Shown here: positions 33,221-41,401 of the stretch, one piece after another
Numbering within the stretch: position 1 is the first letter of the stretch
Layout: each line of letters opens with the position of its first letter
Assembly (NCBI GenBank): GCA_964347025.1
Contig: CAYFWU010000001.1
Location: 1 to 64,000 of the forward strand
Direction: 5' to 3'
DNA: 64,000 nt
Source: CS3-C152 sp964347025
GTDB lineage: Archaea > Aenigmatarchaeota > Aenigmatarchaeia > QMZP01 > QMZT01
Made by a program: the position numbers and the translations under genes
The notes under the pieces: model-generated
Databases searched by the model: none
What the model was told of the DNA's origin: nothing
The model's input: the letters and a program-made list of their open reading frames with translations, nothing else

Positions 33221-33891
33221 AACTTTTTTATCTCACATTTTACTTCCCTGTCTATTGTCACCATCCCATACAGGCCATTAAATATGGCGCCGGGGTAGAA
33301 AACCGTTGTTTTTCCTATTTTATCTATACCGCCTGCTTCGTGTATGTGAGCAGAAATTGCCAAAACGGGTTTTCTTGTCTCTATGAAATTTCTTATCACC
33401 TTTGAACCTACATGTTCTCCTGTTTCTGTTCTGTCGACCTTTGTCCTGTAAGGGGGGCAGTGTGTTAGCAGTATGCTTTTTATTTTTGGGTCTATTTTAA
33501 GTTTAAGTAGGTTTCCCTTTATTTCCTCCTCTGTTGGCTCAAATTTCGTATTAAAGGGCGTGGAGGCCCCTCCAAAGCCGAGTATCTCAAATCCCTTGAA
33601 TTTTCTGGTTTTGGCATGAAGATTTACATCATATTCGTCAAACATTTCTAAAATCTCGTATGGTTCATGATTCCCTGGTATGCATAGAACAGGTTTGCCT
33701 AAGGATAACATTTTTTGGAGAACAAGCTCTGCAACATCTATCTGCGAGAAACCTTCAGGTGTATTGAACATGTCTGTGAAATCCCCAGGACACAAAACCA
33801 AGTCGAAATTCTTTTCGTCAAATTTTTTTAAAAATTTTGAAAGCTTCTCAATCTCTCCGTGGACGTCCGCGATAACAAGAATTTTTAGCAT
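33217..33891 (-). CDS. Calcineurin-like metallophosphoesterase
   Basis: The 224-residue free-standing phosphoesterase keeps all metal-binding motifs: IADVHGE (D-x-H, residues 7-13), LCPGDFTD (GD), CIPGNHEP (GNHE), ILLTHCPPY and ISAHIHEAGG. It resembles COG2129 enzymes, whose substrates are mostly unknown. It lies 47 bp downstream of the DP1-like gene on the same strand. Since that DP1 has lost its own phosphodiesterase core, a functional link is tempting but unproven. Confidence 0.82.
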   Translation of the reverse strand: MLKILVIADVHGEIEKLSKFLKKFDEKNFDLVLCPGDFTDMFNTPEGFSQIDVAELVLQKMLSLGKPVLCIPGNHEPYEILEMFDEYDVNLHAKTRKFKGFEILGFGGASTPFNTKFEPTEEEIKGNLLKLKIDPKIKSILLTHCPPYRTKVDRTETGEHVGSKVIRNFIETRKPVLAISAHIHEAGGIDKIGKTTVFYPGAIFNGLYGMVTIDREVKCEIKKF

Positions 33892-33938
33892 ATTAATTCT
33901 ATGCTGTGTTTATTAAAAAGTGTTGATATATAACAGTG

Positions 33939-34835
33939 TTATATTTTTCCAAACTTCCCCCCGTTAATCTCACTATATTCAAAAAAACTTTCATGGTCTG
34001 TTGATGCCACTACTATTCCCTTGTAGTTCTTACTCCAGTTTTCTTTGTTTTCAATCAACCATATTATGTTCGGTATATTTTCTATAAGGTAGGGGGTGTA
34101 TATGCCTGCCTCCTCTCTGTGTGGGAGTTCCCTCCTCTTTAAAAAATTTACGAACTCCTGGTTCCCAATTACGTCCTCTGGTTTGAAAACAAGAATCAAT
34201 GTTTCCTTGCCCCCATGCTGTAGCCTTATCCAACGTGGGTTCAGATTTCCGTTTTCTTCGGATTCGAGGTTTATGACCGCAAATCCTTTTCCTGTTTTCT
34301 CCTTCAGTTCTTCGCTTAGCTTTCTTGTAAGCAGAATGTCTGGGATCTTTCCCTTGTCGGTTAGTGGTATGTCAGGCCAAATAATTTCATCAGGGAAGAA
34401 ACCTCCCTCTTTAAACCAGCCTCTTAAGCCAACAATGTCTCCCGGTAAAATGTTTTTGTTGTCCATTACAACTTCTGTTCCCCCCGTGATGTCCTCTATG
34501 ACAAACCCGTTTTTTGTTTTTTCTCTTACCCTTCCTATTATTGAAGTTTTCGAGAATATTTTTTTACCCTTGTTTATAGAAACAGCATCCATTTTCTTTA
34601 GTAGAACCCCCTTCAAGATTTCATACTTTTTACCGTAGTAATCCAAAAAATCTTTAACCGTGGCTTCCTTTCTCTTTTTTTTGTTCTCTGTCTTTATCTT
34701 AGGTTTTTCTTTTTTTCCTTCCTTGAGTTCTCTTAAAATATCCTCGTAGTTGTCCTCGTTAATTGTTTCCAAAAGGGTTGGTGGAACCATAACCCCTTCC
34801 TTGAGAAACACCGATATTATCTGCTTTTTGTTCAT
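33939..34835 (-). CDS. polD1: DNA polymerase D small subunit (DP1) lacking the phosphodiesterase core
   Basis: The 298-residue protein has the DP1 layout up to the OB-fold. It has an N-terminal helical domain (about 1-38), a basic linker (about 38-57), and an OB-fold (about 97-156, SIIGRVREKTKNGFVIEDITGG, ending WPDIPLTD). In DP1 the proofreading phosphodiesterase domain should follow. Its D-x-H, GD, GNHD and GHxH motifs are all absent. Residues 200-298 align with only the last part of that domain: FLKRRELPHREEAG mirrors the usual LL+RRHLAP-YGG, IPNIIWL mirrors VPDIFHxGH, and YKGIVVAST mirrors YKGVxxVNSGT. Usual length is over 450. I read it as a catalytically dead, internally deleted DP1. 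No DP2 gene is in the window. Confidence 0.72.
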   Translation of the reverse strand: MNKKQIISVFLKEGVMVPPTLLETINEDNYEDILRELKEGKKEKPKIKTENKKKRKEATVKDFLDYYGKKYEILKGVLLKKMDAVSINKGKKIFSKTSIIGRVREKTKNGFVIEDITGGTEVVMDNKNILPGDIVGLRGWFKEGGFFPDEIIWPDIPLTDKGKIPDILLTRKLSEELKEKTGKGFAVINLESEENGNLNPRWIRLQHGGKETLILVFKPEDVIGNQEFVNFLKRRELPHREEAGIYTPYLIENIPNIIWLIENKENWSKNYKGIVVASTDHESFFEYSEINGGKFGKI

Positions 34836-34857
34836 TTTTCATTCTTGGGTTTTAGAT

Positions 34858-36057
34858 TTAAATAAACTCTTCTTTTAAGAATTTTTCAATCTTGTTTATC
34901 ATCTCGTTTGAAAGGTTAAGCTTTATTTCCCTCGTCCTTCCATACCTTCCTTTGGATATCACACGCGAATTCACGATGCCGAACATATCAAGCTCAGAGA
35001 TGAGATCCGAAACCCTTCTCTGTGTTAGTGTCTTCAGGCTGTTTCTGTTGCAGGCCTGGGTATAAACATCAAAAACATCTCCTGTTTGGATGTTCTTCCT
35101 TCCTTTGTGGGTCAGTTCTATTATAGAGAGGAGGACGCATTGGGACTGTCTTGGTTGGGTTTTTGTTATTTCTAGGGTTTTGTCTGTGTCTAGTTTTTTC
35201 TCTGCGAGATCAACATGTTCTTTCAAAACCCGTTCATTTCCCATCCTTTCTGCGACTTCACCAGCAACCCTTAACAGATCTAATGCCTTCCTTGCGTCTC
35301 CGTGTTCCTGCGCAGCCAGGGCAGAACATTTCTCTATTACTCCGGGTGAAACCACTCCAGGGCTGAATGCCATTTGTGCTCTTTCGTTGAGTATGTCTCT
35401 CAGTTCAGAAGCATTGTAGGGAGGGAAAACGGCCTCTTCCTCCGAAAGGGAAGACTTGACCCTAGGATCAACATCATTAATAAAAGATATGTTATTTGAT
35501 ATGCCTACTATTGTTATCTTGTTTTTCTCAAGTTCTTGGTTTATCCTTGTTAGGTTGTAGAGTATCCCATCACCAACCTTTTTAACTAGGGTATCTATCT
35601 CATCCAATACCAGCAAAACGTTTTCTTCTCCATCTTTCAATAAGTTAAAGAACTTCTTGTAGAGGCTGTCTGTAGGCAAACCTGTATAAGGGACATCAAC
35701 GCCGAAAAATGATATTAGCTGTGAAAGTAAACGATACTCTGTATCAGACACCCTTCTCATTTTACAGTTTACATAAATCGTCTTCAACTTCCCGTTGTCC
35801 TGATTAAGGTTGAGGTTCTTCACTATATGGCTCATACATAAGGATTTCCCAGTGCCTGTTTTCCCATAAATAAAAACGTTTGAGGGTTTCTCGCTTCTTA
35901 ACAGAGGAGCAAGGATCAGACCAAGTTGTTTTATCTGTTCTTCCCTATGAGGTATGTTCTCTGGTGTAAAGGCTATTGATAGCGTGTTTTTGTCTTTGAA
36001 CACCCCTCTCTTTCCTCCATAACCCCCAAATATATCATTCAAAGAAATTTGAGCCAT
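34858..36057 (-). CDS. cdc6: Orc1/Cdc6 replication initiator
   Basis: This is a 399-residue AAA+ initiator. Walker A is GKTGTGKS (residues 65-72) and Walker B LLVLDEID (148-155). Sensor 1 lies in ITIVGISNNISF, and the sensor 2 region is GDARKALDLLRVAGE. The C-terminal winged-helix domain (about 300-399) contains LTQRRVSDLISELDMFGIVNSRVISKGRYGRTREI, the ORB-contacting helix and wing. The gene starts immediately beside the ORB-like repeat region, as is typical of archaeal origins. Confidence 0.94.
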   Translation of the reverse strand: MAQISLNDIFGGYGGKRGVFKDKNTLSIAFTPENIPHREEQIKQLGLILAPLLRSEKPSNVFIYGKTGTGKSLCMSHIVKNLNLNQDNGKLKTIYVNCKMRRVSDTEYRLLSQLISFFGVDVPYTGLPTDSLYKKFFNLLKDGEENVLLVLDEIDTLVKKVGDGILYNLTRINQELEKNKITIVGISNNISFINDVDPRVKSSLSEEEAVFPPYNASELRDILNERAQMAFSPGVVSPGVIEKCSALAAQEHGDARKALDLLRVAGEVAERMGNERVLKEHVDLAEKKLDTDKTLEITKTQPRQSQCVLLSIIELTHKGRKNIQTGDVFDVYTQACNRNSLKTLTQRRVSDLISELDMFGIVNSRVISKGRYGRTREIKLNLSNEMINKIEKFLKEEFI

Positions 36058-36061
36058 ATTA

Positions 36062-36083
36062 TTTCCATATGAAATAAGGGTTT
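36062..36083 (+). repeat. ORB-like element A
   Basis: TTTCCATATGAAATAAGGG shares the TTCCA and GAAA half-sites and a following G-run with the ORB consensus. The G-run is short. It lies just upstream of the cdc6 start. Confidence 0.55.
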
Positions 36084-36110
36084 AAATTCTTTTCTTTTCT
36101 TGAGTTAATA

Positions 36111-36137
36111 CAACCCCAACATTTCTTATGGAAAGCC
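36111..36137 (-). repeat. ORB-like element B
   Basis: On the minus strand this reads CTTTCCATAAGAAATG followed by TTGGGGTTG. It has TTCCA, GAAA and a four-base G-run, and is inverted relative to elements A and D. Confidence 0.6.
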
Positions 36138-36145
36138 TACTTAAA

Positions 36146-36161
36146 TTTCCACTGGAAACAG
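36146..36161 (+). repeat. ORB-like core element C
   Basis: TTTCCACTGGAAACAG has the strongest match to the ORB core (TTCCA-nTG-GAAAC) but no G-run follows. It is close to a palindrome and could be a mini-ORB. Confidence 0.55.
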
Positions 36162-36211
36162 TATTACAGTGTTATATTATAACTAATAAACATATTTTTC
36201 TTTGGCTTTCC

Positions 36212-36234
36212 ACTTCCACAAGAAACAGGGGTGG
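36212..36234 (+). repeat. ORB-like element D (best match)
   Basis: ACTTCCACAAGAAACAGGGG and the following TGG combine TTCCAC, GAAAC and a four-base G-run in the consensus spacing. This is the best full ORB candidate in the window. Confidence 0.68.
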
Positions 36235-36237
36235 TAT

Positions 36238-37413
36238 CTACCTAACTTTTAATTTTTTACTCACCCCTTCTACCCTGTTCATTGCCTCTTCAATCTTCTC
36301 ATAAGAGGTCGCATAAGAACATCTTATATACCCCTCCCCACACCTTCCGAATTCTGTTCCCGGGACAGTTGCAACCTTACCTTTTTTGATTAACCATTTT
36401 GAGAAAGCCAAGGACTTCATACCGAAGTTTTTTATGTTTGGGAACGCGTAAAAGGCTCCTTTGGGCTTTACACATGAAAAACCAGGGATTTCATTTAACC
36501 TTTTCGTGATCAGTTTCCTCCTTCTGTCATACTCCTTAACCATTTTCTTTACAGACGACTGCGATCCCTTTAAAGCCTCGACCGCGGCGAGCTGCGAAAC
36601 CGTTGGGGCGCAGATAGATGAATATATATGAACCTTTTTCATTGCATTTATCAGCTCCTCTGGGCCTACTGCATATCCTACACGAAACCCCGGCATTGCA
36701 TATGTTTTTGAGAAGGACTGTAAAGTTATGACGCGACCCCCCATACCGTTGAGTGACCCTATCGATATGTGTTTTTCGTCATCATACACCAGCTTTTCGT
36801 ATGCCTCGTCCGACAGAACGATTAAATCATATTCACAGGCGAAATCCGCGATCTCCTCCAGAACCTTCCTCTTGAACACAACACCTGTTGGGTTTGATGG
36901 GGAATTTATTATCATGACGTTCGTTCTTTCAGGAATGATAACCCTTTTGGCTTCCTCGATGTTAAACTGAAAACCATCCTTCTCACAGTGGGGGATGGAG
37001 AGAGGCATGCCGTTCAGGATCTCGACAACTGGCTTGTACGCAAGAAAACCAGGATCAGGAATTAGGACACCTTCCCCTGGGTCGATCGTGCATATGAGAT
37101 TCAAAAGAATGGCCTCTGTCGAGCCGCAGGTAACTATAACATGATCTGGAGAAACATTTATTTTGTTGTCCATCTTAAGTTTTTTTACAATCGCTTCTTT
37201 CAGTTCACTCCTCCCTCCAGGAGGAGAGTAATGAGTAAAACCCTCCCTCAGCTTTCTGCAGGCGAAATTTATAATGTTTTTAGGGGAACCAAAGTCAGGC
37301 TCTCCAGGACCCAGAGAAATTATCCCCTTGCTTTCTGCAGCGATCTTGATTAGATCACCAATGGTTGAAACAGGAAGTTGCATTTCCCTCTCAGAAACAT
37401 CGATCTTTACCAT
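36238..37413 (-). CDS. PLP-dependent aminotransferase, class I/II
   Basis: The 391-residue fold-type I aminotransferase has the PLP lysine in SFSKTYAMPGFRVGY (near residue 232) and the NSPSNPTGVVF motif (near 170). It also has SDEAYEKLVYDD, and the C-terminal Arg in YIRCSYATSYEKIEEAM that binds the substrate carboxylate. Archaeal members act on aspartate, alanine or aromatic amino acids; the exact substrate cannot be assigned. The 5' end abuts the next divergent gene's promoter. Confidence 0.85.
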   Translation of the reverse strand: MVKIDVSEREMQLPVSTIGDLIKIAAESKGIISLGPGEPDFGSPKNIINFACRKLREGFTHYSPPGGRSELKEAIVKKLKMDNKINVSPDHVIVTCGSTEAILLNLICTIDPGEGVLIPDPGFLAYKPVVEILNGMPLSIPHCEKDGFQFNIEEAKRVIIPERTNVMIINSPSNPTGVVFKRKVLEEIADFACEYDLIVLSDEAYEKLVYDDEKHISIGSLNGMGGRVITLQSFSKTYAMPGFRVGYAVGPEELINAMKKVHIYSSICAPTVSQLAAVEALKGSQSSVKKMVKEYDRRRKLITKRLNEIPGFSCVKPKGAFYAFPNIKNFGMKSLAFSKWLIKKGKVATVPGTEFGRCGEGYIRCSYATSYEKIEEAMNRVEGVSKKLKVR

Positions 37414-37467
37414 AATTATTATTTGGTCTGGGAATAAAAATTAATATACAGAGTGGATAATATTCTT

Positions 37468-38859
37468 ATGAGCAAAATTGACTACTTTTTCAACCCCAGA
37501 TCCGTTGCGATTATAGGCGCTTCCAGGGACCAGAAAAAAATAGGACACATTGTTTTCAGGAACTTTATAGAAGGGAAGTTTAAGGGGAAGACATTCCCTA
37601 TAAACCCCAAAACAAAAAAACTACTTGGAAGAAAATGTTACGCAAGTGTAAGGGATATAAGAGAAAAGATAGATCTTGCGGTGATATCAATACCAGCGAA
37701 ACTGGTTCCAAGGGCCTTGGAGGAGTGTGGGAGGAAGAGGATCCCTGCGGTTGTTATAGTTAGCGGGGGGTTTAAGGAAGTTGGTGAAAACGAGTTGGAG
37801 AAGAAACTGGAGGGCATCGGAAAAAAATATAAGATGCGTGTTGTTGGACCAAACTGTCTTGGAATTTTTGATCCTTCCACAGGAGTTGACATGATATTCC
37901 TTCCCAGATACAAGCTTGAGAGACCGAAGGAGGGGGACATAGCGTTTGTCACACAGTCGGGTGCTGTGGGCTCTGTTGTTCTCGACTGGATGGCAAGAAA
38001 GGGATACAAGATTTCAAAGTTTGTTTCGTACGGAAACGCTGTTGATGTCGATGAAGCAGATCTCATGGATTATCTGGCAAAGGATAAGAAAACCAAGGTT
38101 ATATGTGCGTATTTCGAGGGGGTGAGGGAAGGAAGGAAGTTCCTAGAAGTAACAAAGAAGATATCTGGCATAAAACCCATAATAATTTTAAAGGGCGGGA
38201 CAACAGATGCAGGAACAAAAGCAATATCTTCGCATACGGGATCCCTCGCCGGATCCTTTGAGGTATACACCGCGGCATTCAAACAGGCCGGTGTTCTGCA
38301 GGCAGATGATATGGAAGAGCTTTTTGGTTTCGCGAGGACACTGTCCACACTTCCAAAACCAAAGGGAAAAAATGTTCAAATAATAACAGATGGAGGGGGG
38401 TTTGGGGTCTTGCTTTCCGATAACATAGTTGAGAACGGGATGGAACTGGCGAGAATGAAAAGGGAGACCAGGGAGGGACTGAGCAGGGAAATGCCCTCAT
38501 ATGTTGTCTTGAAAAACCCCATAGACCTAACCGGAGATGCTGATGTTGACAGATACAGGAAGACCATAGAAGCCGCTCTGGCAGACCCAAACGTCGATAT
38601 AATAGGCCTTATCGTTTTGCTCCAGGTTCCCAGGCTTGGAGGGGATATCGTACAGACCATCACCAATGCATTCAAAACAAGCGATAAACCCATTTTTGTG
38701 ATCTCGGCTGGCGGGGAGTACACAGAGGTTCTTAAAAAATCCTTGGAAGATTTCGGTATCCCGACTTTTTCTTACCCGCAGAATGCAGCAAGGGCCATGC
38801 GTGTCTTATACGATTTCAGTCAAGAGGCGGAAGAGTACAGGAAGAGGAAAGGAGAATGA
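37468..38859 (+). CDS. acdA: ADP-forming acyl-CoA synthetase, alpha subunit
   Basis: From the ATG at 37468 (an in-frame GTG at 37453 is an alternative) the product is 463 residues. It has a CoA-binding Rossmann domain (PRSVAIIGASRDQKKIG), a ligase-type domain (GPNCLGIFDP, VTQSGAVGS) and the phosphohistidine loop SHTGSLAGS, with His256. These enzymes make ATP from acetyl-CoA or other acyl-CoA, ADP and phosphate, ending fermentation of sugars or amino acids. The ATP-grasp beta subunit is not fused and not in the window, so it must be encoded elsewhere. It overlaps the next gene by 4 bp. Confidence 0.88.
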   Translation: MSKIDYFFNPRSVAIIGASRDQKKIGHIVFRNFIEGKFKGKTFPINPKTKKLLGRKCYASVRDIREKIDLAVISIPAKLVPRALEECGRKRIPAVVIVSGGFKEVGENELEKKLEGIGKKYKMRVVGPNCLGIFDPSTGVDMIFLPRYKLERPKEGDIAFVTQSGAVGSVVLDWMARKGYKISKFVSYGNAVDVDEADLMDYLAKDKKTKVICAYFEGVREGRKFLEVTKKISGIKPIIILKGGTTDAGTKAISSHTGSLAGSFEVYTAAFKQAGVLQADDMEELFGFARTLSTLPKPKGKNVQIITDGGGFGVLLSDNIVENGMELARMKRETREGLSREMPSYVVLKNPIDLTGDADVDRYRKTIEAALADPNVDIIGLIVLLQVPRLGGDIVQTITNAFKTSDKPIFVISAGGEYTEVLKKSLEDFGIPTFSYPQNAARAMRVLYDFSQEAEEYRKRKGE

Positions 38860-40184
38860 AAAGAAAGGTTATAATAATGGGAGCCGCAGGTAGGGACTTC
38901 CATAACTTTAACGTGTTTTTTCGTGATAGGAGAAACTACGACGTTGTATGTTTCACGGCAGAGCAGATACCGAACATCTCTGGAAGGAGGTACCCAAAGG
39001 AACTTTCGGGCAGGCTCTACCCAGAAGGAATCCCTATATACCCTGAAGGCGATCTTCCAAAACTGGTGAAAAAACATAATACCGATTTGGTAGTACTCGC
39101 TTATTCGGATCTGTCCTATGAGAATGTAATGCACAAGGCAAGCCTAATCAATTATTTGGGAGCAGATTTCGTATTGATGGGAAGCAAAGCAACAATGCTG
39201 AAATCCAAGAAAAATGTTATCTCGGTATGCGCTGTCAGGACAGGGTGTGGGAAATCCCAGACCTCTCGGAAGATATCTTCCATTCTGAAAGAAATGGGAT
39301 ACAGGGTGGTAATTGTCCGGCACCCAATGCCCTATGGTGATCTAAGAAAACAGAAAGCACAAAGATTTGCCGACTACGGAGACCTCTACAGACACGAATG
39401 CACGATAGAAGAAAGAGAAGAATATGAGCAGCACATTAAAAACGGTTTCGTCGTCTTCGCTGGCGTGGATTACGGGAAGATACTTAAGGAAGCGGAGAAG
39501 GAGGCAGATATAATACTCTGGGATGGTGGAAACAATGACCTGCCTTTCTACAAACCCGATCTGCACATAGTGGTCGCTGATCCTCATAGGCCCGGGCACG
39601 GGTTAAGATATTATCCTGGTGAAACCAACCTGAGAATGGCGGATGTTGTTGTTATAAGCAAGGAGGGCACGGCGAAAAGAGATGACATAAGAACGGTTCA
39701 GAACAACATCAAAAAGGTAAATCCTAAAGCAAAGATAGTTCATGCTGTCTCAGACTTCATAACAGAATACCCAGGAGACATAAAAGGGAAGAGCGTCCTG
39801 ATAATTGAGGACGGGCCAACACTTACACACGGTGAAATGTCGTATGGGGCAGGATGGGTCGCCGCCAAAAAATTTGGAGCAAAAACCATAATTAAACCGG
39901 AGAAGTATGCAGTAGGATCGATAAAGAGGGTGTATGAAAAATATACACAGATCAGAGAGGTCCTCCCCGCACTCGGTTATGGCAGAAAGCAGATCAAAGA
40001 ACTTGAGAAAACAATAAATAGGACACCCTGCGATCTGGTGATAATTGCAACGCCCATGGACCTTGCAGAACTGATTAAAATAAACAAGCCGTCTGTTTAC
40101 ATAACGTATAATTTAAGGGAGAAAGGAAAACCGGACCTGAAGGACATTTTAAACGAGTTCCTGAAAGGAAAGAAAAAGACCTAA
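38856..40184 (+). CDS. COG2403-type P-loop protein (cyclic 2,3-diphosphoglycerate synthetase-like)
   Basis: This is a 442-residue protein. A Rossmann-like N-terminal domain (RKVIIMGAAGRDFHNFNVFFRD) is followed by a P-loop domain with AVRTGCGKSQTSRKISSILKEMGYRVVIVRHPMPYGDL (near 125-165). Family relatives include cyclic 2,3-diphosphoglycerate synthetase, an ATP-dependent enzyme making an osmolyte of thermophilic methanogens, but many homologues are uncharacterised. The ATG overlaps the acdA stop, so both are co-translated, which suggests a shared metabolic role not yet defined. Confidence 0.75.
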   Translation: MKRKVIIMGAAGRDFHNFNVFFRDRRNYDVVCFTAEQIPNISGRRYPKELSGRLYPEGIPIYPEGDLPKLVKKHNTDLVVLAYSDLSYENVMHKASLINYLGADFVLMGSKATMLKSKKNVISVCAVRTGCGKSQTSRKISSILKEMGYRVVIVRHPMPYGDLRKQKAQRFADYGDLYRHECTIEEREEYEQHIKNGFVVFAGVDYGKILKEAEKEADIILWDGGNNDLPFYKPDLHIVVADPHRPGHGLRYYPGETNLRMADVVVISKEGTAKRDDIRTVQNNIKKVNPKAKIVHAVSDFITEYPGDIKGKSVLIIEDGPTLTHGEMSYGAGWVAAKKFGAKTIIKPEKYAVGSIKRVYEKYTQIREVLPALGYGRKQIKELEKTINRTPCDLVIIATPMDLAELIKINKPSVYITYNLREKGKPDLKDILNEFLKGKKKT

Positions 40185-40822
40185 ATCATCTTCTCTATCT
40201 TCTTGACTTCTTCAAGGGGAGAACATATCGTGATTATATCCCCTTCTTTTATCTTGGTTTCCGGTTTTGGTATAAGGAGTTTATCACTCCTGTATATGAA
40301 GGCTATGGTGAACCCCTTTGCAATATCTACAACGGCTTTGTTTGTAAATTTCGAATCCTTGCTTACACTTACCTCGAAGACTTCACCCTTACCTTCAGCC
40401 ACTAAATTGATCAGCTGTTTACCTGGTTTTTCCAGAGCTTTCTTAAAGGCAAGTGTTGCCGTGTTTGTTGTATTGATGAGATTCGTGATACCTATCTTTG
40501 TGAATATCCCTTCATTGTCTGACTGGTTTATCCTCGTTATAATATTGGGGACGTTAACACCCTTCGCCACCTCACAGACCATCAAATTCGTCTTGTCGTC
40601 CGACGTGACGCTAACGACGGCGTCAACATTCCCTATGTTGGCATCCTTAAGAATGTTTTTATCTGTTCCGTCCCCGTGCAGAACAAGGGCATCAAGTTTT
40701 TCAGCCAGCTCTTCTGCCAACTTTTCATCCTTTTCTATGACGACCACATCATGCTTTTCCTTTATAAGCAATCCGGCCAAGGCCTCACCAATCGCTCCAC
40801 CACCGACGACAATGATCTTCAT
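40181..40822 (-). CDS. trkA: TrkA-type K+ channel/transporter regulatory protein
   Basis: The 213-residue protein has an N-terminal Rossmann TrkA-N (RCK) domain (KIIVVGGGAIGEALAGLLIKEKHDVVVIEKD, with GDGTDKNILKDANI) and a C-terminal TrkA-C domain (about 140-213, ending EGDIITICSPLEEV). It would bind NAD(H) or nucleotide and gate a K+ transporter; the membrane partner is not in the window. It is convergent with the COG2403 gene with a 4-bp overlap. Confidence 0.9.
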   Translation of the reverse strand: MKIIVVGGGAIGEALAGLLIKEKHDVVVIEKDEKLAEELAEKLDALVLHGDGTDKNILKDANIGNVDAVVSVTSDDKTNLMVCEVAKGVNVPNIITRINQSDNEGIFTKIGITNLINTTNTATLAFKKALEKPGKQLINLVAEGKGEVFEVSVSKDSKFTNKAVVDIAKGFTIAFIYRSDKLLIPKPETKIKEGDIITICSPLEEVKKIEKMI

Positions 40823-40860
40823 TTTATCACTTAATATATAACGGGTGTAGTTAATAACCT

Positions 40861-41334
40861 TTACCAGACAATTACCCTCAGTTTGACCAGTTCGTTATTT
40901 TCGTTCAAAACACCCAACCTTTCTATCTCCGCCTTCTCCGTGCCTGCTGGAATGGTGTAGCCGCAGTCCAAAACATAGGTTCCAGATTCTGAGGTCAAGG
41001 TTATGTTTATATTATGCATCCTATCTCCGTACTCTGTTTTTTCTATCAGATCGAAGTCCCTTCTGAGTTGCGTATAACCGCCATTACAATATGTTGCGTT
41101 AAAGTTTCTGATCTTGCTTATGTTGAAAAGGGATGGACCCTCGACAAGGGAGATGGAGGACTTATCGTTCCCCAGTATCTCTGATATTTGTAATGCCTTG
41201 CTTTGCAACTTATCCATATAGAATTTCCCACGAAAATCAGAAACATTTGCATTCAAAAAATTCATTGCATAAAGAACGATAGCAAAAAATATTATGCCTG
41301 CAATGAGAAACTCAAAAACAAACTGACCTTTCAT
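40861..41334 (-). CDS. Type IV pilin-like (class III signal) surface protein
   Basis: The 157-residue protein begins MKGQFVFEFLIAGIIFFAIV. The charged start, KG/Q processing site, glutamate at +5 region and hydrophobic helix match class III (EppA-type) pilin signals of archaea. After the helix the protein is soluble, with two cysteines (near 82 and 122) that could pair. It would assemble into a filament or stay as a membrane-anchored protein. It ends 38 bp from trkA on the same strand. Confidence 0.65.
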   Translation of the reverse strand: MKGQFVFEFLIAGIIFFAIVLYAMNFLNANVSDFRGKFYMDKLQSKALQISEILGNDKSSISLVEGPSLFNISKIRNFNATYCNGGYTQLRRDFDLIEKTEYGDRMHNINITLTSESGTYVLDCGYTIPAGTEKAEIERLGVLNENNELVKLRVIVW

Positions 41335-41401
41335 AATAATTTTTTCTTTTGAACCATAATATAATTAATACCTTTTTATTTGAAACTGCCAAAATATAAT
41401 T

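Larger units (their letters stand above)
36058..36237. other. Probable replication origin (oriC) next to cdc6
   Basis: The 180-bp spacer upstream of cdc6 has no ORF. It holds four elements resembling the archaeal ORB core (TTCCA-nn-GAAAC followed by a G-run), described separately, in both orientations. A 45-bp A/T-rich stretch lies between them (about 36161-36204), a candidate unwinding element. Archaeal origins are usually beside cdc6 with this arrangement. It also contains the cdc6 promoter (TTTAAA at 36081). Confidence 0.78.
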
